64,000 bases of DNA from Rhodocytophaga rosea (GCF_010119975.1 NZ_CP048222.1:4110501-4174500), one strand, 5' to 3'. Positions 17,429 to 27,090 are shown, counted from the first letter of the stretch. Made by a program: numbers and translations. The notes: generated by a model from the letters alone, not told the origin.

Positions 17429-19249
17429 TCACCTTCCCCTCACCAATCCGGCAGCTTGCAGTTCTTCACGTAAAGCACGTAACCTGGAATTTTCATCATA
17501 TAAATGCAGGCTAAAAATACGTACTTGTTCGGCCAGTGCCGGAAAAGATCTTAATACTTTTAACCAGGAAGTGATATGTTGATAGGTATACCGTCCCCGG
17601 CGGTCGGTTTGCTGAAGGGCATATTCTGCTTTTTCCATCACCAGATCCATACATTCATCGGGGTAGAGATGGGCCACCGTAGCCAGCATCTGATCAAAAT
17701 GCTGCACTTCCTGGTTTTTGTATTGCTTAAGTAATTCCATGATTTTCTTGTACTGCTCCTCCGCTTCAAGCAATTGAATGTAGAACAAAGGATTGTACCC
17801 ATTGGCATACGATTTTACAAAAGCAGAACGGGATTCAGACGTAAAATACTTCCGAAGCTGGCGGTAATTTTCGATGCTTTGTTTACGCTGGGTATAGTAG
17901 GTAAGTACTTCTATATAAAAATCTCTGTCCTGTTCCGGCTTCAAATGCTTCAGAATATATTCATCGAACAATACCGGATTTTTCCCGAACACCAGTTTGG
18001 CTACCCGGATAAATGAAGGCATATCTTGTTTGGCCTGGTGCTTATCCAGCAATTGCTGGGCAACATCTGTTTTATAAGCAGCAAACTCTTCAGCCGTTTT
18101 CAGCCAAAGCGTTTCGTTCCTGGTAACTCCAGCAATATGTAGCATCAGATCTGCGGTATCTGTGTCTATCAACTGGTGTTTTTCCAGCAGGGTTTGTAAG
18201 TAAGAAGCAATGGCAGGTGAAACCATCAGTGCTGTCAGTACCCGTTCAAAATTTCCCAGCTCATACCAAACCTGAGCCCGTTCGCTATACCTGTTGAATT
18301 GTTTGTCATACAAAGTATACCGCTCGATAAGAAAATCGAGTGCTTGCCGTATATCTTTTTCAGGAATTACAGCCCGGCTGATACCGGAAGCCAGGTCTTT
18401 GAGCAAACTTTCCCATACTTCCAGGATAAACTCCTGGTAGCTTCTGCCATCAAACAATGAATATTCATCTGATTCCGGTTCTTCTACCAACCGGATACCT
18501 TCATATACAGCCAATAACAGTTGCCATCCTTCCATAAATTTGCCCAGGCTCACGAGTGCAGAAACTTGTTTTAGTACTGGCTCCAACACTTCCTGCACCA
18601 TTTCCACGGCCATCTCATCGAGTTCGTCACCTTCTCCGTAATAATCATCATAAGAACGGCCATACTCCTCATGCATATCTTCATCGAAGGCAAGCTCTGA
18701 AAGCGCTTCATGGATTTGTTCGCTGGTTGCTTCCATTGGGGAGGTAGGCGTATATTTTACAGAAGAAGTCTGGCTGCGGCTTTGCATAAAGTGTAAAAAC
18801 TGGCTGCGCAGGGATACATCTTTAGTGAGTAATTGCCGGAGAAATTCTTCTTTTACGGAAGGAGCCGCCTCGGAGAATCTTTCTTCAAAGGAAGCAGTAT
18901 CCTCTTCTACAAGCTGTGCGTCTTCTGCTACAGAAGCGTAAGCAACCGTTTCTGTAAAATCGCCATTGAGAATCGCCAATCCGAAAGCTACACAATGTTT
19001 GCAAATGCCTTCCATATCATAAGGACAATTGCAATCGAAGTCTAGATCACTGTTTTTAATGGTCAACTTCACTCTATAGCGGTACGAACCCTCTACAGTA
19101 CCTTCAAAGGTATTGCCTTTGCGGCTTATTTTCCGCACAGCATCGCTCTGGTAGTATTCCAAACCGCGCTGGTAACTGGAAGTAGTAGCCAGAGATTTCA
19201 GGTCGTTTTTTGAGAAAAGCTGCATGCGTATATCTTGCTTGTATGCCAA
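17429..19249 (-). CDS. SWIM zinc-finger protein
   Basis: 606 residues. The SWIM zinc motif CxCxnCxH is at about residues 55-70 (DCNCPYDMEGICKHCVAF). An acidic linker follows, then a long helical region of TPR-like character to the C-terminus. SWIM domains bind DNA or proteins; stand-alone bacterial versions often accompany SNF2 helicases, but none is present here. No signal peptide is seen. It is transcribed divergently from metG. Its stop codon lies only 13 bp from the inferred right end of the IS element, so the insertion just missed the gene, although it may have separated it from its terminator. Confidence 0.85.
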   Translation of the reverse strand: MAYKQDIRMQLFSKNDLKSLATTSSYQRGLEYYQSDAVRKISRKGNTFEGTVEGSYRYRVKLTIKNSDLDFDCNCPYDMEGICKHCVAFGLAILNGDFTETVAYASVAEDAQLVEEDTASFEERFSEAAPSVKEEFLRQLLTKDVSLRSQFLHFMQSRSQTSSVKYTPTSPMEATSEQIHEALSELAFDEDMHEEYGRSYDDYYGEGDELDEMAVEMVQEVLEPVLKQVSALVSLGKFMEGWQLLLAVYEGIRLVEEPESDEYSLFDGRSYQEFILEVWESLLKDLASGISRAVIPEKDIRQALDFLIERYTLYDKQFNRYSERAQVWYELGNFERVLTALMVSPAIASYLQTLLEKHQLIDTDTADLMLHIAGVTRNETLWLKTAEEFAAYKTDVAQQLLDKHQAKQDMPSFIRVAKLVFGKNPVLFDEYILKHLKPEQDRDFYIEVLTYYTQRKQSIENYRQLRKYFTSESRSAFVKSYANGYNPLFYIQLLEAEEQYKKIMELLKQYKNQEVQHFDQMLATVAHLYPDECMDLVMEKAEYALQQTDRRGRYTYQHITSWLKVLRSFPALAEQVRIFSLHLYDENSRLRALREELQAAGLVRGR

Positions 19250-19731
19250 ATTAGCCTTTTGGCAATATATAAACCAGAATGCATGATAATTTTTAACAGT
19301 TTAATCTACAACTCATTATCCCAATACTTAGCACACTAAGCGCACTTAACGAGCCTGGCCAGAAAATTTCTTCGATCTGTAAATTACCATAACTATTAAA
19401 CCCTTCGACGCAATACATATTTACACCAACCCTAGCCAACTCGATTATGACAAACAGGTTACTAAAGAAGCATATAAATTGCTGACCGCTTATCTGAGAA
19501 CCGGACTTAAACACCGATTATACTTATATAGATTCAAACCTGTAGCAAAGCACCTTACAGTTTTTTTCATGCCGAATCTCAGGTATTTCATTAATTTTGC
19601 TGATTAGATAGGTTGAGGATTGTAAGAGTAATATTTGTAGATGAATAGAAAATACTCATTTCATAAACGAATCTTAAATTTTCTAATCTTTAACTCTTCT
19701 AATTTCTCAATCATTAACAAACCAGACTTTC
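19250..19731. other. 482-bp divergent intergenic region, SWIM gene / metG
   Basis: This AT-rich gap must hold two promoters. No exact TANNTTTG box was found for metG; AATATTTG near 19631-19638 is the nearest. No T-box, SAM riboswitch-like structure, tRNA or convincing small gene was recognised. Frames in 19293-19514 are not gene-like. Confidence 0.5.
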
Positions 19732-21798
19732 ATGAGAAACGAACCACCCAAAAGATATACTGTAACCGCAGCCTTGCCCTATGCTAACGGACCCGTACAC
19801 ATCGGCCATCTGGCTGGTGTATACATTCCTGCTGATATTTACGTGCGCTACTTACGCCTCCGGGAACGAGATGTTTTGTTTGTATGCGGCTCCGACGAAC
19901 ATGGCGTTCCTATTACTTTTCGGGCCCAGAAAGAAGGGATTACCCCTCAGCAGGCCGTAGATCAGTATCATAAAATGATTAAGGAAGCCTTTCAGGACTT
20001 CGGAATATCATTCGATATGTATTCCCGCACCTCTAATGCTACCCATCATGAAACAGCCAGTGCCTTCTTCCGGAAAATGTATGAGCAGGGCAATTTCACA
20101 GAAAAATTCTCTGACCAGTATTTTGATGCAAAAGCCAATCAATTCCTGACCGACCGTTTCATTCAAGGTACTTGTCCGGTATGTAGTTTTCCTAATGCTT
20201 ACGGCGACCAGTGTGAAAATTGCGGTTCTACTTTAAGTCCGGATGAACTGATCAATCCGGTTTCGATGCTGAGCGGAGAAAAACCAGTATTGAAAGCAAC
20301 CAAACACTGGTACCTGCCATTAGACCAGTACGAAGACTGGTTGCGTGAATGGATATTGGAAGGCCATAAAGAGTGGAAAACCAATGTATACGGCCAGTGT
20401 AAATCCTGGATTGATGGTGGCCTGCATCCCCGCCCCATGACCCGTGACCTGGACTGGGGTATTCCCGTTCCAGTGGAAGGGGCAGAAGGAAAAGTATTAT
20501 ATGTGTGGTTTGATGCACCCATCGGGTATATTTCCTCTACCAAAGATTACTTTAAAGAAAAAGTACAGAACTCCACTGGAGAGGAATGGAAGCCATACTG
20601 GCAGAGCAACGATACCCAGTTGGTGCATTTTATTGGCAAGGATAATATTGTATTCCATTGCATTATTTTTCCGATCATGCTCAAGGCGCATGGCGATTAT
20701 ATTCTGCCGGAAAATGTACCGGCTAATGAGTTTCTGAACCTGGAAGGAAATAAAATTTCTACTTCCAGAAACTGGGCGGTATGGCTGCATGAATACTTAC
20801 AGGCATTTCCGGGAAAACAGGATGTACTGCGGTATGTACTTTGTGCCAATGCTCCCGAAACCAAAGACAATGATTTTACCTGGAAAGACTTTCAGAACCG
20901 TAATAATAATGAACTGGTAGGTAACCTGGGTAACTTCGTAAATAGAGTAATGGTACTTACACATAAATTTTTCAGTGGTAATGTGCCAATAAGAGGTAAG
21001 CTTTTCGATATTGATCATAACCTGATAAAAGAATTACAGGAATTCCCTGAAAAGATTGCTGCATCAATCGAAAATTACCGTTTCCGGGAAGCTTTAAGTT
21101 TACTTATGGATTTGTCCCGTGCCGGAAATAAATACTTAGCAGATACAGCACCCTGGAATCTGATCAAAACGGATGAAGCCAGGGTACAAACCATTCTGAA
21201 TCTAGGTTTGCAGGTAGCTGCTAACTTGGCAATTGTGATGGAGCCATTTCTGCCTTTTTCAGCTTGTAAATTATATGGAATGCTCAATCTGGATTCCTAT
21301 AAATGGGCAAATGCCGGTAGTATTGATTTACTATCAGATGGCCATCCCTTGAAAGAAGCCCAATTGCTGTTTGACAAAATTGAAGATGCTCCCGTAGAAG
21401 CACAGGTGCAGAAGTTATTAAATACCAAAACAGCAAATGAACTGGCCAACAAAAAGCTGCCACCAGCTAAACCGGAAATTAACTTTGATGATTTTACCAA
21501 ACTAGATATCCGGATTGCTACTATTCAGGCAGCAGAACTGGTGCCTAAAACGAAAAAACTATTAAAACTCACTTTAAATACCGGCCTCGATACCAGAACA
21601 GTAGTAAGCGGCATTGCTGAGCATTATAAGCCGGAGGAAATTATTGGAAGACAAGTCTGTTTGCTGGCAAATCTGGCTCCCCGGGATATCAAAGGCATAC
21701 AATCGCAGGGCATGATTCTGATGGCGGAAGATAAAGATGGCAGCCTGTCGTTTGTAAATCCGGAGAAAGTAATTGTGAATGGGGGTACAGTGAGTTAA
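19732..21798 (+). CDS. metG: Methionine-tRNA ligase
   Basis: 688 residues. It charges tRNA-Met for initiation and elongation. The class I signatures are present: HIGH in [11 protein letters not shown] near residues 20-30, and the KMSKS equivalent as NKISTSRNW near 340. The connective peptide has a zinc knuckle (CPVCSFP and CENCG). An anticodon-binding helical domain is followed by a C-terminal Trbp111/EMAP-type tRNA-binding domain from about residue 585 ([17 protein letters not shown]). This long, tRNA-binding-domain form is usual in Bacteroidota. It is a single-gene unit followed by a dispersed hairpin repeat and a bidirectional terminator. Confidence 0.98.
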   Translation: MRNEPPKRYTVTAALPYANGPVHIGHLAGVYIPADIYVRYLRLRERDVLFVCGSDEHGVPITFRAQKEGITPQQAVDQYHKMIKEAFQDFGISFDMYSRTSNATHHETASAFFRKMYEQGNFTEKFSDQYFDAKANQFLTDRFIQGTCPVCSFPNAYGDQCENCGSTLSPDELINPVSMLSGEKPVLKATKHWYLPLDQYEDWLREWILEGHKEWKTNVYGQCKSWIDGGLHPRPMTRDLDWGIPVPVEGAEGKVLYVWFDAPIGYISSTKDYFKEKVQNSTGEEWKPYWQSNDTQLVHFIGKDNIVFHCIIFPIMLKAHGDYILPENVPANEFLNLEGNKISTSRNWAVWLHEYLQAFPGKQDVLRYVLCANAPETKDNDFTWKDFQNRNNNELVGNLGNFVNRVMVLTHKFFSGNVPIRGKLFDIDHNLIKELQEFPEKIAASIENYRFREALSLLMDLSRAGNKYLADTAPWNLIKTDEARVQTILNLGLQVAANLAIVMEPFLPFSACKLYGMLNLDSYKWANAGSIDLLSDGHPLKEAQLLFDKIEDAPVEAQVQKLLNTKTANELANKKLPPAKPEINFDDFTKLDIRIATIQAAELVPKTKKLLKLTLNTGLDTRTVVSGIAEHYKPEEIIGRQVCLLANLAPRDIKGIQSQGMILMAEDKDGSLSFVNPEKVIVNGGTVS

Positions 21799-21852
21799 GA
21801 CTTTAAGTACTTTATGTAATAGAATATGCGAGGAAGCCTATGTCCCCTAAGG

Positions 21853-21937
21853 CCGGATGGGCCTCGCTTTTACAACCGCCACTCTATATACCAGATGACC
21901 CAAAGATTGTATAAGGTGACTCCTGCAAAAGCGGTGA
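21853..21937 (+). repeat. Dispersed hairpin-forming repeat, copy 1
   Basis: An 85-bp intergenic unit matching 26233-26332 in the same orientation. Shared blocks include GCCACTCTATA, TTGTATAAGGTG and TCCTGCAAAAGCGGTGAT. The first 36 positions align without gaps at 29 of 36. The unit folds back on itself: the CCTCGCTTTT..CCACTCTATA arm faces the GTATAAGGTG..GCAAAAGCGG arm. It is about 15 bp shorter in the loop than copy 2. It resembles a REP or mini-MITE element; no coding potential is seen. Confidence 0.75.
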
Positions 21938-21963
21938 TTGATTTTTATTTTGAAATAGTTTAT

Positions 21964-22008
21964 AAACGCAGAACCGGCAAGATGTAAATTCTTGCCGGTT
22001 CTGCGTTT
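21964..22008. terminator. Bidirectional terminator, metG / TatD-like gene
   Basis: Perfect 19-bp stem (21964-21982 with 21990-22008; AAACGCAGAACCGGCAAGA) with a 7-nt loop. The A-run and T-run flanks suit termination from both convergent genes. Confidence 0.85.
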
Positions 22009-22039
22009 AGTTTCTTAATACTTTGTACTCAATACTTAG

Positions 22040-22948
22040 TTAGCGGATGATCTTGGAATCAATCTGGTCTATTCTGGGGTCTTGGCCGCCACGGAGTACG
22101 GTACTGCCGGAGAATTTTTCCCGTTGGTCTATGGTGATGGGGTTCAGCCAGTCGTCTTCGTTCATTTGCCCGCTTTGGCCAAAAGCTGCCAGGGCATTCT
22201 GGTAGCAAACCTGGTGAATGTGTGCTTCCGGAATTCCCCTTTCCTGCATCAACGCAGCTGTTTTTGGCACAGCCAGCGGATCACTGATACCCCAGTCGGC
22301 AGCACTGTTGATCATAATACGTTCCGGGCCATATTGGCGTACAATTTCTGTCATGCGCTCATTACCCATTTTGGTTCTGGGATAAATGGTAAAAGCTGCC
22401 CAGAAACCTCTGTCCAACACTTCTTTCACGGTTTCTTCATTATTATGATCTACAATCACCATGGAAGGGTCTACACCGTGTTCGATGCATACATCCATGC
22501 TGCGGGAAGTGCCCTTTTTCTTATCCCGGTGGGGTGTATGAATCTGTATAGGTAAAGCTAATTCTTTTGCCAGTTCTATTTGCAGGCGGTAAAATTTATC
22601 TTCAGCAGCCGTCTGGTCGTCGTAGCCGATTTCGCCGATACCTACTACGCCTTCCTTGCTGGCAAATAAGGGCAGCAATTCCATCACTTGTTCTGCTAGT
22701 GCTTCGTTGTTGGCTTCTTTGGAATTTAACCCGATGGTGCAATAATGCCGGATGCCAAACTGGCTTGCCCGGAAACGTTCCCAGCCTACCAGGCTACTGA
22801 AATAATCTTTAAAAGAACCTGCTTCCGTACGGGCCTGTCCCAGCCAGAAAGCTGGTTCAATAATGGCTACAATACCTGCTTTACGCATGGCATCGTAATC
22901 ATCGGTAGTACGGGAAGTCATGTGAACGTGTGGATCTATGAATAGCAT
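22040..22948 (-). CDS. TatD-family metal-dependent hydrolase, EboB-like
   Basis: 302 residues, TIM-barrel amidohydrolase type. Metal ligands can be read: HVH in FIDPHVHM, Glu in GIGEIGYD, His in QIHTPHRD, His in VDHNNEE and Asp in NSAADWG. TatD relatives act as nucleases or small-molecule hydrolases. In ebo gene clusters a TatD-like protein (EboB) accompanies EboA, and an EboA-like gene lies in this same minus-strand run at 24022-24912. It is the last gene of the run, ending at the 19-bp terminator. Assignment as EboB rests on context; the other Ebo enzymes (UbiA-type prenyltransferase, dehydroquinate-synthase-like) are absent here. Confidence 0.8.
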   Translation of the reverse strand: MLFIDPHVHMTSRTTDDYDAMRKAGIVAIIEPAFWLGQARTEAGSFKDYFSSLVGWERFRASQFGIRHYCTIGLNSKEANNEALAEQVMELLPLFASKEGVVGIGEIGYDDQTAAEDKFYRLQIELAKELALPIQIHTPHRDKKKGTSRSMDVCIEHGVDPSMVIVDHNNEETVKEVLDRGFWAAFTIYPRTKMGNERMTEIVRQYGPERIMINSAADWGISDPLAVPKTAALMQERGIPEAHIHQVCYQNALAAFGQSGQMNEDDWLNPITIDQREKFSGSTVLRGGQDPRIDQIDSKIIR

Positions 22949-23017
22949 AGTGATAAAAGGTTGAATGATTTGTTTATAAAATATTCAGTTTGTGTTGTCT
23001 TCTTTGGTTGGTAAAAT

Positions 23018-23671
23018 TTATTCTCTTGCTTTCTCAACGGCCTGTTTTATTGCTTTGTTTATAATTGGACTGATTTCCTCCGCTTTATCTACAATCATAA
23101 AATGATGGCCTCCAGGTATTTCTATTGTATTAGTATCATTTCTGAGTGGAATTAATAAATCTTTATTTCCATGAATTTTAATACAACTCTCAATCCTGAT
23201 GTTGTTATCCCAGGTAATCAATTGTTCAATCGCCCATTTTACAAATCGCAGGTCTGTTTCGTTTATAATTTCTCTGAGCAATTGTTTATTCTTAGCTCCG
23301 AAAATCCACTCCGCCAGCTTTGCCGGTGGTTTAAAAAACACAGCAGGAATCACTTTTATAATTCCGGTTTTGCCAATTATCCGGTAAACTCTTCTCAAAT
23401 CACTTTTTGTCTCTGCTGAAGAAATCAAAATAACCAACGCAGGTTTGAGTATTTTACTGATTTCAATGGCAATAAGCCCTCCGAAACTGACGCCTATCAG
23501 TATAAAATTTTCTTTTGTATTAATTTTTTCTGCCAGACGGCTAGCATATTCACTCAATTCTTCATCACGCTTTGGTTCTATCCAATCCAGGGAAATAAGT
23601 TCATACCTAAGATCCAGATACTCAAATACTCTTTTATCGGCGCCTAATCCGCTTATGGCATACACCTTCAT
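23018..23671 (-). CDS. Small alpha/beta hydrolase
   Basis: 217 residues of the alpha/beta hydrolase fold. The nucleophile elbow is GVSFGG (Ser near residue 63), preceded by the oxyanion-type opening AISGLGADKRVF. A late Asp in HGNKDLLIPL and the His in IPGGHHFMI complete a plausible triad. No signal peptide is present. It lies between the ferredoxin and the TatD-like gene on the same strand with gaps of 25 and 69 bp. Its base composition is slightly more AT-rich than its neighbours. The substrate is unknown; esterase or lipase-like activity is a guess from the fold. Confidence 0.8.
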   Translation of the reverse strand: MKVYAISGLGADKRVFEYLDLRYELISLDWIEPKRDEELSEYASRLAEKINTKENFILIGVSFGGLIAIEISKILKPALVILISSAETKSDLRRVYRIIGKTGIIKVIPAVFFKPPAKLAEWIFGAKNKQLLREIINETDLRFVKWAIEQLITWDNNIRIESCIKIHGNKDLLIPLRNDTNTIEIPGGHHFMIVDKAEEISPIINKAIKQAVEKARE

Positions 23672-23696
23672 CTTAAACGCCCATGCTCCTTCAACA

Positions 23697-23993
23697 TTAT
23701 ACCTTTGCCAGCTTAATCGCTTTTTCCGGGCAGGCTGTTACACATAAACCGCAAGCATGACATTGATCCGCTTTTACGGCATAGGCTTTTTTTCTGCCAT
23801 GAACCCATGTTTTCAGCTTTCCGGCAAAATTGAGCGCCTTGTATTCATCACTTGTCATTTCCTGCATTTCAAATACATCATAGGGGCATACTTCTACACA
23901 ATCCTGCTTGCCTTCACATTTTGATAAGTTAATAACAGGAAACCATTTTCCAGCGTCCGGTTTACAAGAAGAAGTGTCTGAAGCCATAGTCAT
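23697..23993 (-). CDS. Ferredoxin, two 4Fe-4S sites
   Basis: 98 residues. The C-terminal cluster motif is CHACGLCVTACP (CxxCxxCxxxCP). The first is CEGKQDCVEVCP, with a longer Cys spacing (CxxxxxCxxxCP), so one cluster may be atypical or 3Fe-4S. About 35 residues separate the two, as in long-type ferredoxins. It carries electrons to an unidentified oxidoreductase. It sits 28 bp downstream of the EboA-like gene in the same run, which suggests an electron-transfer step in that cluster. No oxidoreductase partner is encoded in the cluster. Confidence 0.88.
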   Translation of the reverse strand: MTMASDTSSCKPDAGKWFPVINLSKCEGKQDCVEVCPYDVFEMQEMTSDEYKALNFAGKLKTWVHGRKKAYAVKADQCHACGLCVTACPEKAIKLAKV

Positions 23994-24021
23994 ACTATTT
24001 TTATGTATACTTAAACGACGC

Positions 24022-24912
24022 TCATTGCTCCTGGATATTGTCCCAGCTAATTTGTCCTAAAGCAATTTTATCTGCCAGTTGCGGATGCTGGTTCAATAGT
24101 TTTTTTGCCTGCGGTAAACTACTGGCCTGACAAGCCAACGCTGCCGTAGACTGTTGCAAGGTATCTCCGGAGTTAAAAAGCTTTTCCATATCCGGAAAAA
24201 TCTGCTCATTCAGAAAAGGCCCCACTGGCCGCCAGAGTTCAGCAGGAACAGGCCGCCCGGCTGCCCAGCGTTCATGGGCAAAATCTGACAGCATTCTGGC
24301 CAGATTCGCATTAGCCCGTTGGTCTAAACCATGAATCCGATGTAAAGGACTACCTACAAAAATAGTTTTTAATACCAGCTGGTTCCAGGCAGGTTCATCC
24401 AGGTATTCTGAAGGATATGGATTGTCTAAGGCTATTGCATTAAATACATCCGTCATGTTAGTACGGATTCCTTCAGTGGTACGGTGGCGGTGTAATTCCG
24501 GATGCGGAAGCAAAGGTAAACTCAGATACAAAGCAGTTTGCTCACCCACATCGCCAGTACTGAATAATTGGTTTAGAACATGTACGAACTTCTGTGGGTC
24601 TTGATGTGGCAGCGAAAGTACCAGTAGTATACGGGTAGCCTGGTCGGTGGTCCAGTGAGCCGGATTCCAGCCTTTCCGCAAAGCCCCGGCTTTTTGAATA
24701 TCACCAGCCGTGAGTTGTAGCTTTTCTTTCCCAACAAAACGGGGGGCTGTGCCAAAAGCCAGGTAAAATTGCCGCTCTGCATTTTCAGCAGAAATAAGAC
24801 CTAATTTCTGGTCAAGCCATTCTTTTCCTTTTGCTGGTGCATTGCTGATAATCCAGTTGTATAAGGTTTCTTTGATAGCCTCTATGTCGGCCTGATAGGT
24901 TATAGAAGACAT
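24022..24912 (-). CDS. EboA-like protein
   Basis: 296 residues, all-helical appearance. The overall pattern (an APRFVGK segment, HWTTDQATRILLVLSLPH, TEGIRTNMTDVFNAIALDNP, SPLHRIHGLDQRANANLA, FAHERWAAGR) matches my recollection of the EboA-domain family. Ebo clusters of cyanobacteria and Bacteroidota are linked to moving or processing secondary-metabolite precursors (scytonemin is the known case); EboA has no known enzymatic activity. It begins a minus-strand run with the ferredoxin, the hydrolase and the TatD-like gene. Identification is from remembered family features, not a search. Confidence 0.65.
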   Translation of the reverse strand: MSSITYQADIEAIKETLYNWIISNAPAKGKEWLDQKLGLISAENAERQFYLAFGTAPRFVGKEKLQLTAGDIQKAGALRKGWNPAHWTTDQATRILLVLSLPHQDPQKFVHVLNQLFSTGDVGEQTALYLSLPLLPHPELHRHRTTEGIRTNMTDVFNAIALDNPYPSEYLDEPAWNQLVLKTIFVGSPLHRIHGLDQRANANLARMLSDFAHERWAAGRPVPAELWRPVGPFLNEQIFPDMEKLFNSGDTLQQSTAALACQASSLPQAKKLLNQHPQLADKIALGQISWDNIQEQ

Positions 24913-25008
24913 GCGTTAATTAAATAGGGTTGAACTTTACTACGAATTACTGAAATACATCAGTTAAAAAATGTAGTATCGATGCCTAAGGTATAAAATA
25001 TTTGGGCA

Positions 25009-26139
25009 TTAAAACAAGCTTGTAACAATTTTAGCTACTCTTTCTATCTCCTCGCTCGTTAAATTAGATCCGGATGGCAGGCAAATACCCCTGTTGAATA
25101 AGTCTTCGGCTACATTCCGGTTGCCATAATAGGGATAACTCGCAAACACAGGCTGTAAATGCATCGGTTTCCATAGCGGCCTTGCTTCTATGTTTTCTGC
25201 CGCCAAGGCCAGCCGGATGCTTTCCCTGGTTACGCCCTTTGATTGTTTTTCGTCTATGACTATACAGGTAAGCCATCGGTTGCTTCGGGTATTTTCTAAT
25301 TCTGGTGCGAAAGAAATGACCGGAATATGCGCAAATGCTTTCTGGTAAAAGGCATAATTTGCCCTGCGTTGCTTTACTCTATCGTCGATCACTTCCATTT
25401 GTCCACGGCCAATGCCTGCTGCAATATTACTCATCCGGTAATTATAGCCAATTTGTGAATGCTGATAATGGGGTGCATTATCTCTGGCCTGGGTTGCTAG
25501 AAAACGGGCTTTAGTTATCAGGCCTTCCTCATCCGACAATAAAGCGCCTCCTCCAGAGGTAGTGATAATTTTATTGCCATTAAAAGAAAGAATACCTAGT
25601 TTTCCGAAAGTACCTAGTTTTTTGCCTTTATAACTGGCACCTAAGGCTTCTGCTGCATCTTCTATCACCGGAATATCAAATTCCTTGGATAGTGCCATTA
25701 ATTCATCCATTCTGGCAGCTTGTCCATACAAATGCACTATGATCATGGCTTTTGGTTTTTTACCTTTTGCCAGCCGGTCTTCAATCGCATTGCGGGTTTC
25801 TTTTACACAAATGTTCCAGGTAGAATAGCCGCTGTCTACAAAAATGGGAGTTGCTCTCTGGTATATAATCGGATTGGCAGTCGCAGAAAAAGTAAAGGTT
25901 GGGCAAATTACTTCGTCTTCGGCTTTTATGCCCAGTAAAATCAAGGCTAAATGGATGGCAGCGGTACCAGAGCTTAAAGCGGCTGCATGGGAAACGCCAG
26001 TATAGCGGCACAAATCCTGCTCAAAGCCATCTACATTGGGACCTAAAGGAGCGATCCAGTTTTCTTCAAACGCCTGATGAATATAGTTTAATTCAGTGCC
26101 GCCCATATGCGGTGAAGAGAGGTATATTTTTTTAGACAT
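25009..26139 (-). CDS. DegT/DnrJ/EryC1-family sugar aminotransferase
   Basis: 376 residues, fold type I PLP enzyme. The start shows LSSPHMGGTELNYIHQAF and NWIAPLGPNVDGFE. Substrate/PLP motifs are SGTAAIHLAL and VIEDAAEALGASYKGK; the Schiff-base Lys is in FNGNKIITTSGGG. The motifs resemble PglE/PseC-type enzymes that aminate nucleotide 4-keto-sugars. A PglD-like acetyltransferase gene lies upstream on the same strand (26376-26981), consistent with a di-N-acetylated sugar such as bacillosamine. A 4,6-dehydratase and a glycosyl transferase are not seen beside them. The substrate is inference. Confidence 0.92.
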   Translation of the reverse strand: MSKKIYLSSPHMGGTELNYIHQAFEENWIAPLGPNVDGFEQDLCRYTGVSHAAALSSGTAAIHLALILLGIKAEDEVICPTFTFSATANPIIYQRATPIFVDSGYSTWNICVKETRNAIEDRLAKGKKPKAMIIVHLYGQAARMDELMALSKEFDIPVIEDAAEALGASYKGKKLGTFGKLGILSFNGNKIITTSGGGALLSDEEGLITKARFLATQARDNAPHYQHSQIGYNYRMSNIAAGIGRGQMEVIDDRVKQRRANYAFYQKAFAHIPVISFAPELENTRSNRWLTCIVIDEKQSKGVTRESIRLALAAENIEARPLWKPMHLQPVFASYPYYGNRNVAEDLFNRGICLPSGSNLTSEEIERVAKIVTSLF

Positions 26140-26232
26140 GAAGTAGTTTTCGTTGTCAGTTGTTAGATAAAATATGTAAATGAGTTCCTTTGTATATTAA
26201 TACTGACGACCTCCGCACAGGCTTTTGCCCTC

Positions 26233-26332
26233 CCGGGCAGGCCCCGCTATTACATCTGCCACTCTATACAACCCGTACATGGCCAGTGCTGACCCAAAGG
26301 TTGTATAAGGTGGCTCCTGCAAAAGCGGTGAT
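26233..26332 (+). repeat. Dispersed hairpin-forming repeat, copy 2
   Basis: A 100-bp unit. Its arms run from CCGCTATTACATCTGCCACT (from 26243) and to GGTGGCTCCTGCAAAAGCGG (to about 26329); the full 30-nt arms pair at 23 of 30 positions, around a loop of about 25 nt. It is in the same orientation as copy 1 at 21853-21937 and lies between the aminotransferase and the PglD-like acetyltransferase genes. Confidence 0.75.
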
Positions 26333-26375
26333 AAGTAGATACGCATTTTTTCACTTGTTTTGGTATTACATTATC

Positions 26376-26981
26376 TCAAAGTAAGGGTTTGATTTTGATA
26401 ATTCGGGCTGGTACTCCTACGGCTTTGGCATAATCTGGAATATCTTTGGTTACAACGGCTCCTGCTCCAATCACACACCATTTGCCAATACTAATACCAG
26501 GAATAATAGTAGCGCCAGCTCCAATATGGGTTCCTTCGCCTATCGATACATTTCCGCTTAAGGTAGCATTGGGAGAAATATGTACAAAATTTTCCAGTAC
26601 ACAATCGTGGTCTACACTGGCTGAAGTGTTAATAATGCAATGTTGGCCAACCGAAGCAGAAGCTTGTATCACTGCATGGTGAAATACTACGGTCCCATCA
26701 TCTACTTTAGCATAAGCAGAAACAATCGCAGAAGGATGAATTACTTTTCCATAGGTATGCTGTACCAAAGCCGTTATTTTCCGGCGGATCTGATTATTTC
26801 CTACCGCTATAATGAGTGGCTCTTCTGGCAAATATTTTGCCTGGTATGAACCTAAAACAGGTAAGCCTAATAGTTGTTGTATATCCGGATTATCGTCAAA
26901 AATCCCTGTAACCGGAACCTTGCTGGCTTGCAGGCAATCTATAATCACTTTGGCATGTCCGCTTGCACCGTATAAAAGCAT
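26376..26981 (-). CDS. PglD/NeuD-type sugar O/N-acetyltransferase
   Basis: 201 residues. The N-terminal Rossmann-like part opens LLYGASGHAKVIIDCL (PglD-N domain). It is followed by left-handed beta-helix hexapeptide repeats (IGEGTHIGAGATIIPGISIG) and a final VTKDIPDYAKAVGVPAR. Family members acetylate UDP-4-amino sugars using acetyl-CoA; the catalytic His is likely in SASVDHDCVLE. The aminotransferase gene lies 237 bp downstream, separated by the hairpin repeat. Together they suggest a nucleotide-sugar branch for surface glycans. Confidence 0.9.
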   Translation of the reverse strand: MLLYGASGHAKVIIDCLQASKVPVTGIFDDNPDIQQLLGLPVLGSYQAKYLPEEPLIIAVGNNQIRRKITALVQHTYGKVIHPSAIVSAYAKVDDGTVVFHHAVIQASASVGQHCIINTSASVDHDCVLENFVHISPNATLSGNVSIGEGTHIGAGATIIPGISIGKWCVIGAGAVVTKDIPDYAKAVGVPARIIKIKPLL

Positions 26982-27090
26982 AGTTCGTAAATAATTAAGC
27001 GGTTAAGATTAAATTTCAAAAGCGGTGCAAAATACGAACAGGCATGAAAATATCAGCTATTTTTTAATTGATTACCCTTATAAACACAAA

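Noticed and set aside
19293-19514. 73-codon minus-strand frame upstream of the SWIM gene
   Set aside because: No start context, no domain, located in the shared promoter gap.
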